A DNA stretch of 64,000 nt. It comes from Petasospora fabianii. Lineage: Eukaryota > Ascomycota > Saccharomycetes > Phaffomycetales > Wickerhamomycetaceae. This document shows positions 28,496 through 37,917 of this stretch, piece after piece. The number at the start of each line of letters is the position of its first letter. The stretch's first letter is position 1. The stretch is taken from positions 2,790,001 to 2,854,000 of the forward strand of contig CP048715.1 in NCBI GenBank assembly GCA_022641835.1. Direction: 5' to 3'. Made by a program: the position numbers and the translations under genes. The notes beneath the pieces were generated by a model, which ran no database searches, was not told the DNA's origin, and saw nothing but the letters and a program-made list of their open reading frames with translations.

Positions 28496-31400
28496 TTAGT
28501 TGTTGGTTCTTGTTTTTTCCAACTGATCCAGAATCTCATCGTACGCGTGACCCAGCTCGGCCACCTCATCATCCTTCTCAGATTCGACACTTTCCTGATC
28601 GGACAACGGATTTTCATCATCAGTATCCACATCATCTTCACTGAAAATGGTATTACGGTCAATGTTGCTTGCCGTGTTTTTCAATGTCTCCAGATCCAAA
28701 ATACCACCATTCGCTGATTTAGATGCGTCGTCCTGCTCATTATCCTTCGAGTATATCTCCCCAATGGCTATTCCCTGACTCTTGAGCTTCTCCAAGACAT
28801 CACCCATGTTTATGTAGTCGTTCGTCTCAAGAATCATATCTCTGAGCTGATCACCACTCCACTTCTCAATCTTTCTCATGTCCTCCTGACTCAAGTTGTT
28901 TGAAATTCCAGACTTGCGAATCATACCGACAACCTTCAAAGCAGAACCCTCCTCCTTCAGGTTGAGAGCATCAGATGAGCGAGCCACATCATGGTCTTCC
29001 TTGAGTAATTCAACCTTGTCATCATCACTGTCGGAGTCTTTCTGGGCAACACCAAATGGCAAAAGCTCTGAATGGCCCGTACCATCCAAGAAACTTGACA
29101 TGAGGGCACCGCTTGACTGGCGAGACATTGGTGTAGAGCCAGCAGGGCTGGATCCAGTAGACTGACTATCCAAAATTCTCCCGCCAGTTGCAGCGCCCAA
29201 CATCTTTCTGTGGTCAGGTGCCTTCTCATTTGCATCCGTGAATTTGGCCTGAAGCCTGGTGTAGATTTGATGAATAGCAGAACGCTTCGTCAGCAAGCTC
29301 AAACCCTTCTCAATTGACGCATCAATATAGTAGAAACGAATCAGGGCCTCCTTACCCTCGACATTCAACTTTCCTTGTAGTCTTAAGTGGAACAGTTCCT
29401 CGATATATTCGTGGATGCTCTGTCTCAATCTCAGTGCCGTCTTTATGAATTTCTCGATAACGACTGGATCTGGATCATCACCCGCATGAAGAAGAAGGTG
29501 TGACAGCTGTTCTCTCAGTCCACTAATTTCCTTATCATGCTCAGAGTTTGAATCGCCAGAGTTGTCATTATACAGGTTGGAGTGCATGTTTCTTACCGTG
29601 TAGAGACCAATGCTCTCTCTGAACTTCGGTGATAGCTCATCATAATCCAGGTCAACATTCATCACAGACTTGGAGAGCTTAACAGCATTCGTCAAGGCGC
29701 TGGCAGACACTGCATTGATATGATTTCCAACCAAAGAGATATATCTCAGAGACTTACAGAATGGAATAAGCTCAGCAAACGCAACAATGACTCCCTGTGA
29801 AAGATCGTTGTAATCAAGATGGATTCTAGCAAGCTTTGGGTAGATTGGTAAGCATTCAGTCAGACCAACAATCGCAGATGGGAAGATTCTCTTGTTGTTC
29901 GAAAGATCAATGTACTTCATGTCCCTGAACACAGCAAATTCATTGAACATTTTCTCCACGAGATGGTTATCGTTATTCAAGTTACATGAGTTGAGAGATA
30001 GGAACTGAAGAGCAGGACGGTTGACATCTTTAATTGCAGCAACATGGAGCAAAGGCTCCAACTTGTCACTCAAGTCGTTGTATCCCATGTCCAAACCAGT
30101 CACCTTCCAAGTGTTCAAGTGTTGGGCTAGCACCTCAATCTGGGCATGTGACAAGTCATTGTATGCAACACCAAGTTTGGTGGTGTTGATCACAACACCG
30201 AGCTCTATGAGCATCTTAAACTCCTCATCGGTCATCTTGGCACCATTTATCACAAGCTCATCAAGGCCACCACGGGCAGCAAGAGTGGTACTCAACAAAT
30301 TCCAGTTCATATCCGATCTAGATTGCATGTCACACTCCATACGATGTAGTGTCGACGCAGCAGCAGATTTCGCAGGTTTTTGAACACCTGTGTGGAGAGA
30401 TGGTACCTGTGTAAGGTCGAGGCGAGAGAGTGTACGATTCTTATTCAGGAACCAACAAAGAAGACGCCAGCCCATATCATCAAGTGGTGTATTTCTGAGT
30501 GTCAGCTTCTCAAACTCCTTCTTGTGAGTCAAAGAGGCAAGAATGATGCGGAACATGTCAGAACTGAGTGAGACACCGTCGAGCGAGACACAAAGCACTG
30601 GAGCAACGGAAATGAAGTCACTGAATGTCAACACTTCAATGAGAGATGGCTTCGGGTTACGAAGCTGAAGGAGAGAGATAGGATCAGTAGATCCTGGGGT
30701 GAGCTGCTTGAGTGTGGCAGGGACGGGAAGAATTTCACGAAGATGACAGCAACGAGTGTAGAGTACATCTAGTGGGACCTTTGAATCAGGTGGAGGGAAG
30801 ACGCCTTGGGAATCGTCATGCTGTTCCAGTGTGCGAAGCGAGATGGCACTTTTGTTGTGGCGGACCATTGGAGTCTCAATATTGATCTTGGATGCGCTTG
30901 CACTGACGGAGACATCCTCATCAGTGCTGGATGGAGCATGGCACAATTCACTTCTACGTTGAGTTCCACGAGCCTCTGCAGCCGCAGCTGCAGCTGCTAC
31001 CTTGATGGAGTGCGCCTGAGCATCATGATAGCTGGCTTCAGATGTAGAAGAAGCTGCTTGATTGTCTGTAGGTTGATTGTGTGGTGCATCAGCTTCGTCC
31101 TTTGGCTGTTGTCCTTCTTCAGGTTGATGTCCCCGTTGCTCTTCTTCTTGTTTGTCCGATTGGTGTGAAAGCACTTTGAGATGTCCAGATCCACCTACAA
31201 CGAGACCTCCGCTACCTTGTGTCATGATCTGTCTTCTCTCTGCAGCGCTGAGCTTGTGGATGACAATTGAGCCATCCTTGAGGATCTCAACCTCACCTTT
31301 ACGTGGAGTTCTTGATGGGATCTGCTGTGGAGGATCGTTATAGAACACTGGGACATCAAAGCTCACACGTTTGAGGGCTGGAAGGTCTTCAAGGCCTGGA

Positions 31401-32347
31401 ATTATGACCGGTTGGTTTGATGACTTTTGTGAGTCGGAGTTGTGGCCAGACTTTTCAAGGGAATGGGAGGCCGAAGTCACACGAGATAGCGAGTTGTCCG
31501 AGAAGGATGCTGTATGATGTCTTTTTAAGAACCCTGTAAGTCTGGAGGTCCCTGTTGAAGCTTCTGGTTTGCTTTCAGCCTCAAAATGTGACCTGACAAT
31601 TGCAGGAGGACGCGGAGCCTTTGCCGGATGTGGGGGAATTGGTCTTCCCAGTACGTCTCTTCTTGGCTTAGCAGGGGATGGCTGTGAGGTGGATTTATGG
31701 TTCGGTTTGAAATCAGATAAAACAGTGGATGGGGCAGATGATGTAATTGATGCGCTGTCAGAATCACTCACGTCAAAAGTTGGCGCCTTTTTAATTATGT
31801 CAGAGTTAGTGGTAAGGTCCGGCATGCTTGTGTCCTTTTGGAGTTTATCGAGACCCTTGGATTTGTAGTGTCTCAAGAATTCCTCAAGACGTGGATCAAG
31901 TTCCGCTTGGGACGATGATGTCTTTGATTTATGAAGAGAGCCTCCATCAGTTGCCAGAACTCTCTGTGGCTCTGGTGATGCCGATCTGCGTGCCTTGGTA
32001 GCAGGTACCTGGAGAGAATCGTGATGTGTATCTCCCTTGTTCTTCTTGCGGCCAAACAACGACTTGAAAAAGCCCTTCTTCTCCTTCCCATTCTCAAGAG
32101 CCGACAAGGACTTGGACCTACTCAAAACATGTCCTAGCTGCTGTTCAGCTGGTGAGTTATTGCGAATATGACCAACAGCATCCTGGATGGGCCCGTCCGG
32201 GGGTGGGGTTTCCGGTGAAGGAGTGGAATCCACGTGCTTCTTTGGCTTCGGCATTGGAGTCGTAGCTTCCGGTAGCTGACCTCGTAGAAGCCAGTCAATC
32301 TCCATGTTGGAGACCCCTTGGTGATGATTGTTGTGCTTATCAGACAT
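28496..32347 (-). CDS. large leucine-rich-repeat protein with PP1-docking motif (Gip3/Her1 type)
   Basis: The protein has 1283 residues. A disordered N-terminal half (1 to about 520) is rich in Ser, Pro and Lys and has a run of alanines near 455. It carries KRVSF at 326-330, a classic RVxF docking site for protein phosphatase 1 (Glc7), followed by DPPQQIPSRTPRKGEVEILKDG, which I recall from the S. cerevisiae pair Gip3 and Her1. The central part (about 540-930) is leucine-rich repeats with LDLTQ, LDMGYNDLS, IDLSNNKR and VDLDYDELS turns. The C-terminus is helical and acidic. Gip3 is a Glc7-binding cytoplasmic protein and Her1 its duplicate; lineages without that duplication would have one gene, as here. 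Function is inferred from the family only. Confidence 0.7.
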   Translation of the reverse strand: MSDKHNNHHQGVSNMEIDWLLRGQLPEATTPMPKPKKHVDSTPSPETPPPDGPIQDAVGHIRNNSPAEQQLGHVLSRSKSLSALENGKEKKGFFKSLFGRKKNKGDTHHDSLQVPATKARRSASPEPQRVLATDGGSLHKSKTSSSQAELDPRLEEFLRHYKSKGLDKLQKDTSMPDLTTNSDIIKKAPTFDVSDSDSASITSSAPSTVLSDFKPNHKSTSQPSPAKPRRDVLGRPIPPHPAKAPRPPAIVRSHFEAESKPEASTGTSRLTGFLKRHHTASFSDNSLSRVTSASHSLEKSGHNSDSQKSSNQPVIIPGLEDLPALKRVSFDVPVFYNDPPQQIPSRTPRKGEVEILKDGSIVIHKLSAAERRQIMTQGSGGLVVGGSGHLKVLSHQSDKQEEEQRGHQPEEGQQPKDEADAPHNQPTDNQAASSTSEASYHDAQAHSIKVAAAAAAAEARGTQRRSELCHAPSSTDEDVSVSASASKINIETPMVRHNKSAISLRTLEQHDDSQGVFPPPDSKVPLDVLYTRCCHLREILPVPATLKQLTPGSTDPISLLQLRNPKPSLIEVLTFSDFISVAPVLCVSLDGVSLSSDMFRIILASLTHKKEFEKLTLRNTPLDDMGWRLLCWFLNKNRTLSRLDLTQVPSLHTGVQKPAKSAAASTLHRMECDMQSRSDMNWNLLSTTLAARGGLDELVINGAKMTDEEFKMLIELGVVINTTKLGVAYNDLSHAQIEVLAQHLNTWKVTGLDMGYNDLSDKLEPLLHVAAIKDVNRPALQFLSLNSCNLNNDNHLVEKMFNEFAVFRDMKYIDLSNNKRIFPSAIVGLTECLPIYPKLARIHLDYNDLSQGVIVAFAELIPFCKSLRYISLVGNHINAVSASALTNAVKLSKSVMNVDLDYDELSPKFRESIGLYTVRNMHSNLYNDNSGDSNSEHDKEISGLREQLSHLLLHAGDDPDPVVIEKFIKTALRLRQSIHEYIEELFHLRLQGKLNVEGKEALIRFYYIDASIEKGLSLLTKRSAIHQIYTRLQAKFTDANEKAPDHRKMLGAATGGRILDSQSTGSSPAGSTPMSRQSSGALMSSFLDGTGHSELLPFGVAQKDSDSDDDKVELLKEDHDVARSSDALNLKEEGSALKVVGMIRKSGISNNLSQEDMRKIEKWSGDQLRDMILETNDYINMGDVLEKLKSQGIAIGEIYSKDNEQDDASKSANGGILDLETLKNTASNIDRNTIFSEDDVDTDDENPLSDQESVESEKDDEVAELGHAYDEILDQLEKTRTNN

Positions 32348-33415
32348 CAATTTTGAATGTGAATGCTGGTAAGGATGTGTTTATGTATCGCTCGCTTGTT
32401 GCGCAATGGCTGCTTCAAAAGCAGGTTTATTAAGGGGCTGTGATGGAGTGCCGTGAGCGTGCAATGCAATTCGTGTTCTCTGTACAGTAGTAATAGATGC
32501 TCTTCCTAGTGTGCTGATGTGAATATGTGTTTGTATTCTCTTGCGCTGCATTTATCTATTGATGGAAACAGCCGACTAAGATGTTTCGGCCGTCCCCTCC
32601 CTTGTGCGCATAATCGTCCGATGAGACCCGTTGAGTGACGAGAGACTAGAAATCCGAGATAATCAGAGAATAAAGACTAGCGCGATTTGTATTTTGTGTG
32701 GGGGTGAAAGGGTCCTTCTAGGTCTATCTAGTCCATCTAGTCTATCTAGTCTCGCGTCAGATCACCTCACCAGCCACAGCAACTGTGATAGATAAGTTTA
32801 ATGTAACAGCATCATCAAAGGGTGTTGTGTATAACGATTAACATTCAAGCAGTAGTTGATCTACGAATTAATGTCGTGTCATTGAGAGATTATTCTCTCT
32901 CTAGACTGTAATTGTGGTCGATGAGGGCCATCGTGGGCCGAACATCGTACCAATATTCTGCATCGGGTGTTTCTCCGGTCTAACCTTAAGTACTATGCCA
33001 AGCTGAGCTGCGGTGTAAACTGGAGTTGACTATTACAGCACGTTCCTGCTAAGGTCAGCTGGTGATGCTTACTGATAGCACAAGCTAGTATCTATTTCGT
33101 GCTGTCTTTTACATTGTGTTCCTTGTTGTATTTATAATCACCGACATTGTAATGGCTGCTTGCTGTATGCATTAGAAAGGTGGATTATAAATGAGCGTTC
33201 TGGTGGGTACTACCTGTCATTCAATCTATATGGTTTCCAATGTATCTACCGACCAGGCATTGAAGGTACCTCTAAACGTCTCCCTGATATACTAATAGGC
33301 CATACACATACATTTTCGATAAAGTCGTTATCGTTATTCATTAGCGTAGTCTGTTTGATCCACAAGACCTATAAAGAGTAGTCGCTTAAGTTTCTTATCG
33401 GCAGCTAATGGATCA
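32348..33415. promoter_or_regulatory. 1.07-kb region upstream of the LRR gene
   Basis: One of the two longest gaps. It lies upstream of the Gip3/Her1-type gene and downstream of the ROG1-type gene, so most is probably a long promoter. It contains a 9-bp repeat (32718-32754) and two STRE-like pentamers (AGGGG near 32436, CCCCT near 32595). There are two tight inverted repeats, GAGAGA-TTAT-TCTCTC at about 32884-32899 and CGATG-AGGGC-CATCG at 32919-32933. I see no convincing protein or tRNA. Confidence 0.4.
32718..32754. repeat. CTAGTCTAT 9-bp tandem repeat
   Basis: Four imperfect head-to-tail units: CTAGGTCTAT, CTAGTCCAT, CTAGTCTAT and CTAGTCTCG. They lie about 370-410 bp upstream of the LRR gene start. 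Confidence 0.8.
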
Positions 33416-35668
33416 TTATGTCGATTTCCTTTGAGCGTGGAAGCGCTCAACCGAATCCAACTCCCTCTTTACAGCATCACGACCAAAATGATTCTCCACC
33501 ATATGATCCACAACACCCCATCCCCAAGCATTTACATACTTTCTTCTCACAGCTATGTTGTTATGAGCATCTGGCTTCAAGGTAACCAACACTTTCCTCC
33601 ACGCCATCTCATCGTGCCATGAACGTGCCAATTGCTCTTGTAACGTCTTCTTATTTCTCGTAAACTTCTCTTTGAATGCACGACGTTTCGTGTGCTGTGG
33701 AGATGGGAGAGATTCTGAAGTGTAAACCTCATCGTGGAAAACAGATGGTGGACGGGCACGAGGATCTGTAAGGTATTCTTGCGATGGCTCGGGACTGAAT
33801 ATGACATTGGCAGCGGTCAAAATTGTGGAAGCAACAGGTGGTATGTGATACTCCAGAGAGGCATTAGATTGAGATCTTGAAAGAGTATAAGTAGATCCCT
33901 GCTCTTCCTCTTCTGCGGGTGTACTGGCATCTTCAACCGCAGTGTTCTCACTAGTCAGTATTGTCTGTTCCTTAGAAGAGGCAGCATTCTTCTTCGAGGA
34001 TGGTCGGATCGTCTGTGTGCGAGTGTACTTCTTGAGTTTCTTTCTTTTCTGCTTTTTTGATGCCTCACTAAAGATTGATGATGGGTTCTTAACAAGACCT
34101 GCAATACCAGATGAGTGACCAGAAGCCTTGAACTCCTTCCCACTCGTCAAATTGTCATTTTTGGCTTTAACAACAACCTGCTGATTCTTATTGTTCGACC
34201 CTGGTGTCTTCTCCGTCTTCTCTTCTGGAATCTTACTCACAGTACCACGTCTTGGACGATTGGCTGCTTTGTCCTCTGCTGTTCTCACCTGTTGAAGCTC
34301 AGCGACGGCATTGGCATTCTCATCGTACTCCTTTTTCAACTTTTCAATATCACCAAGACCTCTCCAATCAAGAAACATCAGTGCTGACGTTCTCAAAGGC
34401 ACAATACCGTCATGAATAGCGTTGGCGTAAAGTGTCCTGGAAATAAAACTTTCAAACACCTGGTGAGCGGGAGGCAATGTCATTTGCTCTAAGATTGGCT
34501 TAGCTGTTAAACGGCGTGTGTTTTCATCAACATCCTTACCATGCTTTGTCTTCTTCATAACAGATGGGAATTTGTGTCGAAGAGTGAGATCTCGTCCAGT
34601 AGCTCCCAGCATTCCGAGGTCCAATGCAAAAGTCACAGCCTTCGGAAACTCTGTGATACCAAGCATTGGACTCGCCATAATGATGAAATTCACAGGCATG
34701 ATAGTCTTGAAGAAGTCTGGTCTGGTCCATCTGATAAATGCAATGGCATACGCCTGTACTGGTCCACCAAGAGAGTGAGCCACAAACGAGATACGATCAA
34801 TTGAGTAAGGAGACTCATCAACAACTTTGAGAACGTAGTTGGCAACTCTTGTACCGAGGTATTTGATCCCCTTCTCAGATTTGCCCACATTGCCGGAATA
34901 TCCTCGAACCATAACATTAGTACCTTCCGTATGTAGAGAGATATTTTCAATGTGATCCTTGATGTAGAGCATATCTGCACCAATGTTGGAGAAAATTCCG
35001 TGTGTAAGGATAACAAGGTGAACGGGCTTATCTGTATGCGGGGGTGGCTTAGTCCACAGAGTATGCGTATCCTCCATACCGACTTCAATGAGCGAGACGG
35101 GTGTATTGGTCTCGGTTGCCTTCTTGAGAAGTGAAATGTCATAGCCGATAGCGAGAGTGTAGTCAATGTGGAACGCTGTAGCGAGTGTGAGTTGAGAGAT
35201 GACATCTATGGTCCAGCCATAAAGATTGTCTTCAATACATGATTCTGCTGTGAAGTAAAGTTTGGCTTTAAATGATTGTCCCGGTTTGAGATCCGATTCG
35301 TATTGAATTGGTTCATCTGATTTCTCGAGATGGGAGTAGTTGTATGGGGTAACATCGATGTAAAGTGTGAAGGGCCCCGTCATGTAAATGGGTCGTAGGA
35401 GATCAAGCTCACTGTTCTTCAGATAAATCCATACGAAGCTTCCAACATTATCACTCTGTAGTTGCGCCTCATCAAACGGCTTGTGCACTCGAATATTGAA
35501 CCGGTTGACTTGACCAATGCCAAGAGCACCAACGGTGTAGTACATCAAGTTTTGATCAATTGTTTCCCTTCTCGGTACTGACGGGAAGGATGGCCAGCTT
35601 AAGGGTGTTATGGGAGAATTGGTGGAGCCTTCCGTCGCAGAAGCTACTCTGACGATTTGCTGCATCAT
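33416..35668 (-). CDS. ROG1: putative lipase of the Rog1/YDL109C (DUF676) family
   Basis: A probable serine esterase. S. cerevisiae Rog1 acts on monoacylglycerol. The 750 residues contain the alpha/beta-hydrolase domain at about 215-420. VHLVILTHGIF provides the oxyanion-side HG. FVAHSLGGPVQAY has the nucleophile elbow (A-H-S-L-G) with Ser299. An HDGIVP segment near 410 probably carries the catalytic His or Asp. The N-terminal 200 residues resemble a beta-rich accessory domain (GSFVWIYLKNS, PFTLYIDVTPYNYS). The C-terminus (after about 440) is Lys/Ser-rich and disordered, ending with a conserved-looking segment WRKVLVTLKPDAHNNI. Rog1 itself is 685 residues. Which yeast paralogue it equals is uncertain. 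Confidence 0.75.
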   Translation of the reverse strand: MMQQIVRVASATEGSTNSPITPLSWPSFPSVPRRETIDQNLMYYTVGALGIGQVNRFNIRVHKPFDEAQLQSDNVGSFVWIYLKNSELDLLRPIYMTGPFTLYIDVTPYNYSHLEKSDEPIQYESDLKPGQSFKAKLYFTAESCIEDNLYGWTIDVISQLTLATAFHIDYTLAIGYDISLLKKATETNTPVSLIEVGMEDTHTLWTKPPPHTDKPVHLVILTHGIFSNIGADMLYIKDHIENISLHTEGTNVMVRGYSGNVGKSEKGIKYLGTRVANYVLKVVDESPYSIDRISFVAHSLGGPVQAYAIAFIRWTRPDFFKTIMPVNFIIMASPMLGITEFPKAVTFALDLGMLGATGRDLTLRHKFPSVMKKTKHGKDVDENTRRLTAKPILEQMTLPPAHQVFESFISRTLYANAIHDGIVPLRTSALMFLDWRGLGDIEKLKKEYDENANAVAELQQVRTAEDKAANRPRRGTVSKIPEEKTEKTPGSNNKNQQVVVKAKNDNLTSGKEFKASGHSSGIAGLVKNPSSIFSEASKKQKRKKLKKYTRTQTIRPSSKKNAASSKEQTILTSENTAVEDASTPAEEEEQGSTYTLSRSQSNASLEYHIPPVASTILTAANVIFSPEPSQEYLTDPRARPPSVFHDEVYTSESLPSPQHTKRRAFKEKFTRNKKTLQEQLARSWHDEMAWRKVLVTLKPDAHNNIAVRRKYVNAWGWGVVDHMVENHFGRDAVKRELDSVERFHAQRKST

Positions 35669-35827
35669 ATTTGCTCTCTATTACGATAAGGGGACAGACG
35701 TAAACACAGGGGCTTGTAGCCTCACAACAAGTGTTAAGTCGTGTAGATGGGTCATAACAATTGTTTTGGCTCGGAAGTTGCGGGGATTACCGCGATGACC
35801 TCGGAATTAATACTGTCAGCCACCACC

Positions 35828-35844
35828 TCCGGTTCGAACCCGGA
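35828..35844 (+). other. isolated tRNA-like T-arm / B-box sequence
   Basis: TCCGG-TTCGAAC-CCGGA forms a perfect 5-bp stem with a 7-nt TTCGAAC loop and includes the B-box core GGTTCGAACC at 35831-35840. No acceptor strand complementary to the following seven bases is present upstream and no T-run terminator follows, so it is not a complete tRNA. It could be a lone TFIIIC site, a tRNA remnant, or chance. Confidence 0.4.
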
Positions 35845-35944
35845 AGGTCTTATTAAATTACCTAGATCTTGGACTACAATGGCTCTAGCTGGGCTGATTT
35901 ATGGTAGTCAGCATTCAGATTCATACACACAACATTTAAAAGCG

Positions 35945-37672
35945 TTACAAACTAAGTTGTAACTTCAATAGATCTGTTAGATGGTGGTAGGTGTAGTCCT
36001 CGTCATTAGCGTAGTGCTCAATCTCGGCCCTTCTGATCTTCTCACCCTCAATTGCCGCATCAAGTATCTTTTGCTTGTCTGATGGTTTGAGTTTTGGCTT
36101 AGTGAGGCTGGTCCACATATTGAAAAGGAGAAGCATCAGGATGCTCAATCTGTTATAGTCGAGCCTGAACTTCTCATAACCCCACGAATCCTCCATTCCA
36201 TCCCCGTCTTTCGCTAGATCATAGAACTTGTGATGAAACACCGTCTTAGAGAAAAGTATAAGAATGTTGTTCAAGTCCTCGCTGTTGACAAAATTTTCTT
36301 CAAGCTCATTTTGTAGGTCATTGTAAGAAGTGATCTGTACGAGACTGTGAAGGAGATGGTTGTATGTGAAGTCAACGGTAGTTGAGTTTGCCATGTCTTC
36401 TTTGGTGAGCCTGAACCAGATCATCAAGTCCTTTATGTCACCCTCGGTGATTATTCTGAGGGAGAGTTCGTTAACAATGTCATCGATAGAATTCTCGCTG
36501 AATGACATGTCGTTTACGTCTTCAGTACGAAGCGTAGACCATTCGCATGCAAGAGAAACAAACTTCTTCAAGAACGGCACTGCATCGGATGATATGAGAC
36601 GGCCGTGTTCTGGAAAGATGGGATCCACAATGTGGTACGACCTGGCGGTCTTGAGTTCATCGGGGAAGATCTGTTGTACCTTGTCCTTAGGTAGCGGAAG
36701 AATTGCCTCGATGAACTTTCGGGCCCAATAATGACGACCGATCTGAGAAAGCACCGCTTCCGTAGACGTCGAAGAGACATGCTCATTAGCACTCGTCATT
36801 TCTTGCAGTTCCTTGAATGACCTTAAGTCGATGTACATGATATCAGTGAGCAGATCAAGAATCGGCATCCACATTTCCCAGGCCTTACGCTTCACAGTCT
36901 GATCTGACGTTGAACAGTGCATGGCCCATTGAATTGCAGTGAAAATCCTTTCACCAGCCATCGCAGCATCGAATCTCTTATGTCTTAATATCATGAATGA
37001 CCTTTTGTCAACAGTTGATAAATCCAAATCATCAGCCTCATGAGTGAAATTGGTATTAGTTTCCACATCGTCAAGCTTTCCGAGCGCCAATTGAAGTTGT
37101 CTCTTCTGAGGAGATGTATCAAGTGTGTTATCATCTGGTTCTGGTTCTTGTGGCATTGAAGAGCTACTATTGATCTCATTGGCTGGTTCACTGTTTCTCG
37201 TGTAGTAATTCTGTTGGCGTAGTGCTCGTGATCTAAACTGCTTAGTGGGCTTCTCCTCGGCGAACGACAGTGAGTCAATGAGTTGATCCTGGGCATATTT
37301 GATGTCATGCGGTTCAATGTAAGAATCATTCGGCTCTCTATTAATGGTTTGTTGGCTGTGTATGTCCTTGTTCTTGACAATCTCGACAATGGTCTGAATG
37401 ATAGCGATGGCTCGCGTGCTCACTGTTCTATCAGAGGACATGTTTCCAAATTCCGCTTTGAGTTGGTCAGCATTGTTGTACTCGGTGAGTGTAGCGAGTG
37501 TGAAGAGAACATTGATAACAAGGGACGAGGGACAGTAGAGTCGGGGGAAGTTGTTGACGAGCGTCGACTCGAGATAGTTCAAAAGAGAATCATAATCTCC
37601 AATGTTGATGAAGGACTCGATGAGTGCAGCCTGATGACGCCTGACGTCCACATACGTTTCTATGTCTTCCAT
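35945..37672 (-). CDS. NSE5: probable Smc5/6 complex subunit Nse5
   Basis: Nse5, with Nse6, regulates the ATPase and loading of the Smc5/6 complex, which protects replicating and damaged DNA and controls SUMO ligation. The family diverges fast, so this call rests on remembered patches of the 556-residue S. cerevisiae protein. NVLFTLATLTEY near 56-67 matches its VLFTLSTLSEY, with the following TVSTRAIAIIQ in register. WEMWMPILDLLTDIM near 260-275 matches EIWMPLLEILIDLF. The 575 residues are mostly helical, with a disordered acidic stretch at about 110-200. The frame is open slightly upstream, but the first ATG is at 37672. It shares a 245-bp promoter with TEL2, another genome-stability gene. 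Confidence 0.65.
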   Translation of the reverse strand: MEDIETYVDVRRHQAALIESFINIGDYDSLLNYLESTLVNNFPRLYCPSSLVINVLFTLATLTEYNNADQLKAEFGNMSSDRTVSTRAIAIIQTIVEIVKNKDIHSQQTINREPNDSYIEPHDIKYAQDQLIDSLSFAEEKPTKQFRSRALRQQNYYTRNSEPANEINSSSSMPQEPEPDDNTLDTSPQKRQLQLALGKLDDVETNTNFTHEADDLDLSTVDKRSFMILRHKRFDAAMAGERIFTAIQWAMHCSTSDQTVKRKAWEMWMPILDLLTDIMYIDLRSFKELQEMTSANEHVSSTSTEAVLSQIGRHYWARKFIEAILPLPKDKVQQIFPDELKTARSYHIVDPIFPEHGRLISSDAVPFLKKFVSLACEWSTLRTEDVNDMSFSENSIDDIVNELSLRIITEGDIKDLMIWFRLTKEDMANSTTVDFTYNHLLHSLVQITSYNDLQNELEENFVNSEDLNNILILFSKTVFHHKFYDLAKDGDGMEDSWGYEKFRLDYNRLSILMLLLFNMWTSLTKPKLKPSDKQKILDAAIEGEKIRRAEIEHYANDEDYTYHHLTDLLKLQLSL

Positions 37673-37753
37673 CGCCAATGATGACTTCTCTAGCTTGTTA
37701 TCGACCCTCTGGGTTGTTTTTGCAAAGATTGCATAGAGATAAAGATAAAAAGT

Positions 37754-37759
37754 ACGCGT
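37754..37759. promoter_or_regulatory. MCB box (ACGCGT) in the NSE5 / TEL2 promoter
   Basis: A perfect ACGCGT, target of the G1/S factor MBF in yeasts, in the 245-bp divergent gap, about 85 bp from NSE5 and 160 bp from TEL2. CGCGTCTGCGCGAG at about 37831 adds two CGCG cores. A single hexamer can arise by chance. Confidence 0.45.
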
Positions 37760-37917
37760 GGAGAAGGTATCTGGTATCAGCGTGCCGAATATGACATAAG
37801 CATATAGATGAGCTTACCCGGTCGATGATCTGAGCGCGTCTGCGCGAGTCGTCTTTAACTCTCTTACGAACTACATCGAGATCACTCAGTTCTGACAACT
37901 CAATTGAAACACACACT

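Noticed and set aside
32348-33415. Old mobile element in the long gap
   Set aside because: No terminal repeats, no coding remnants of transposase or reverse transcriptase, and no target-site duplication could be seen.
35747-35851. Complete tRNA gene
   Set aside because: Only the T-arm is convincing. The acceptor partner, a plausible anticodon arm and a T-run terminator are missing on both strands.
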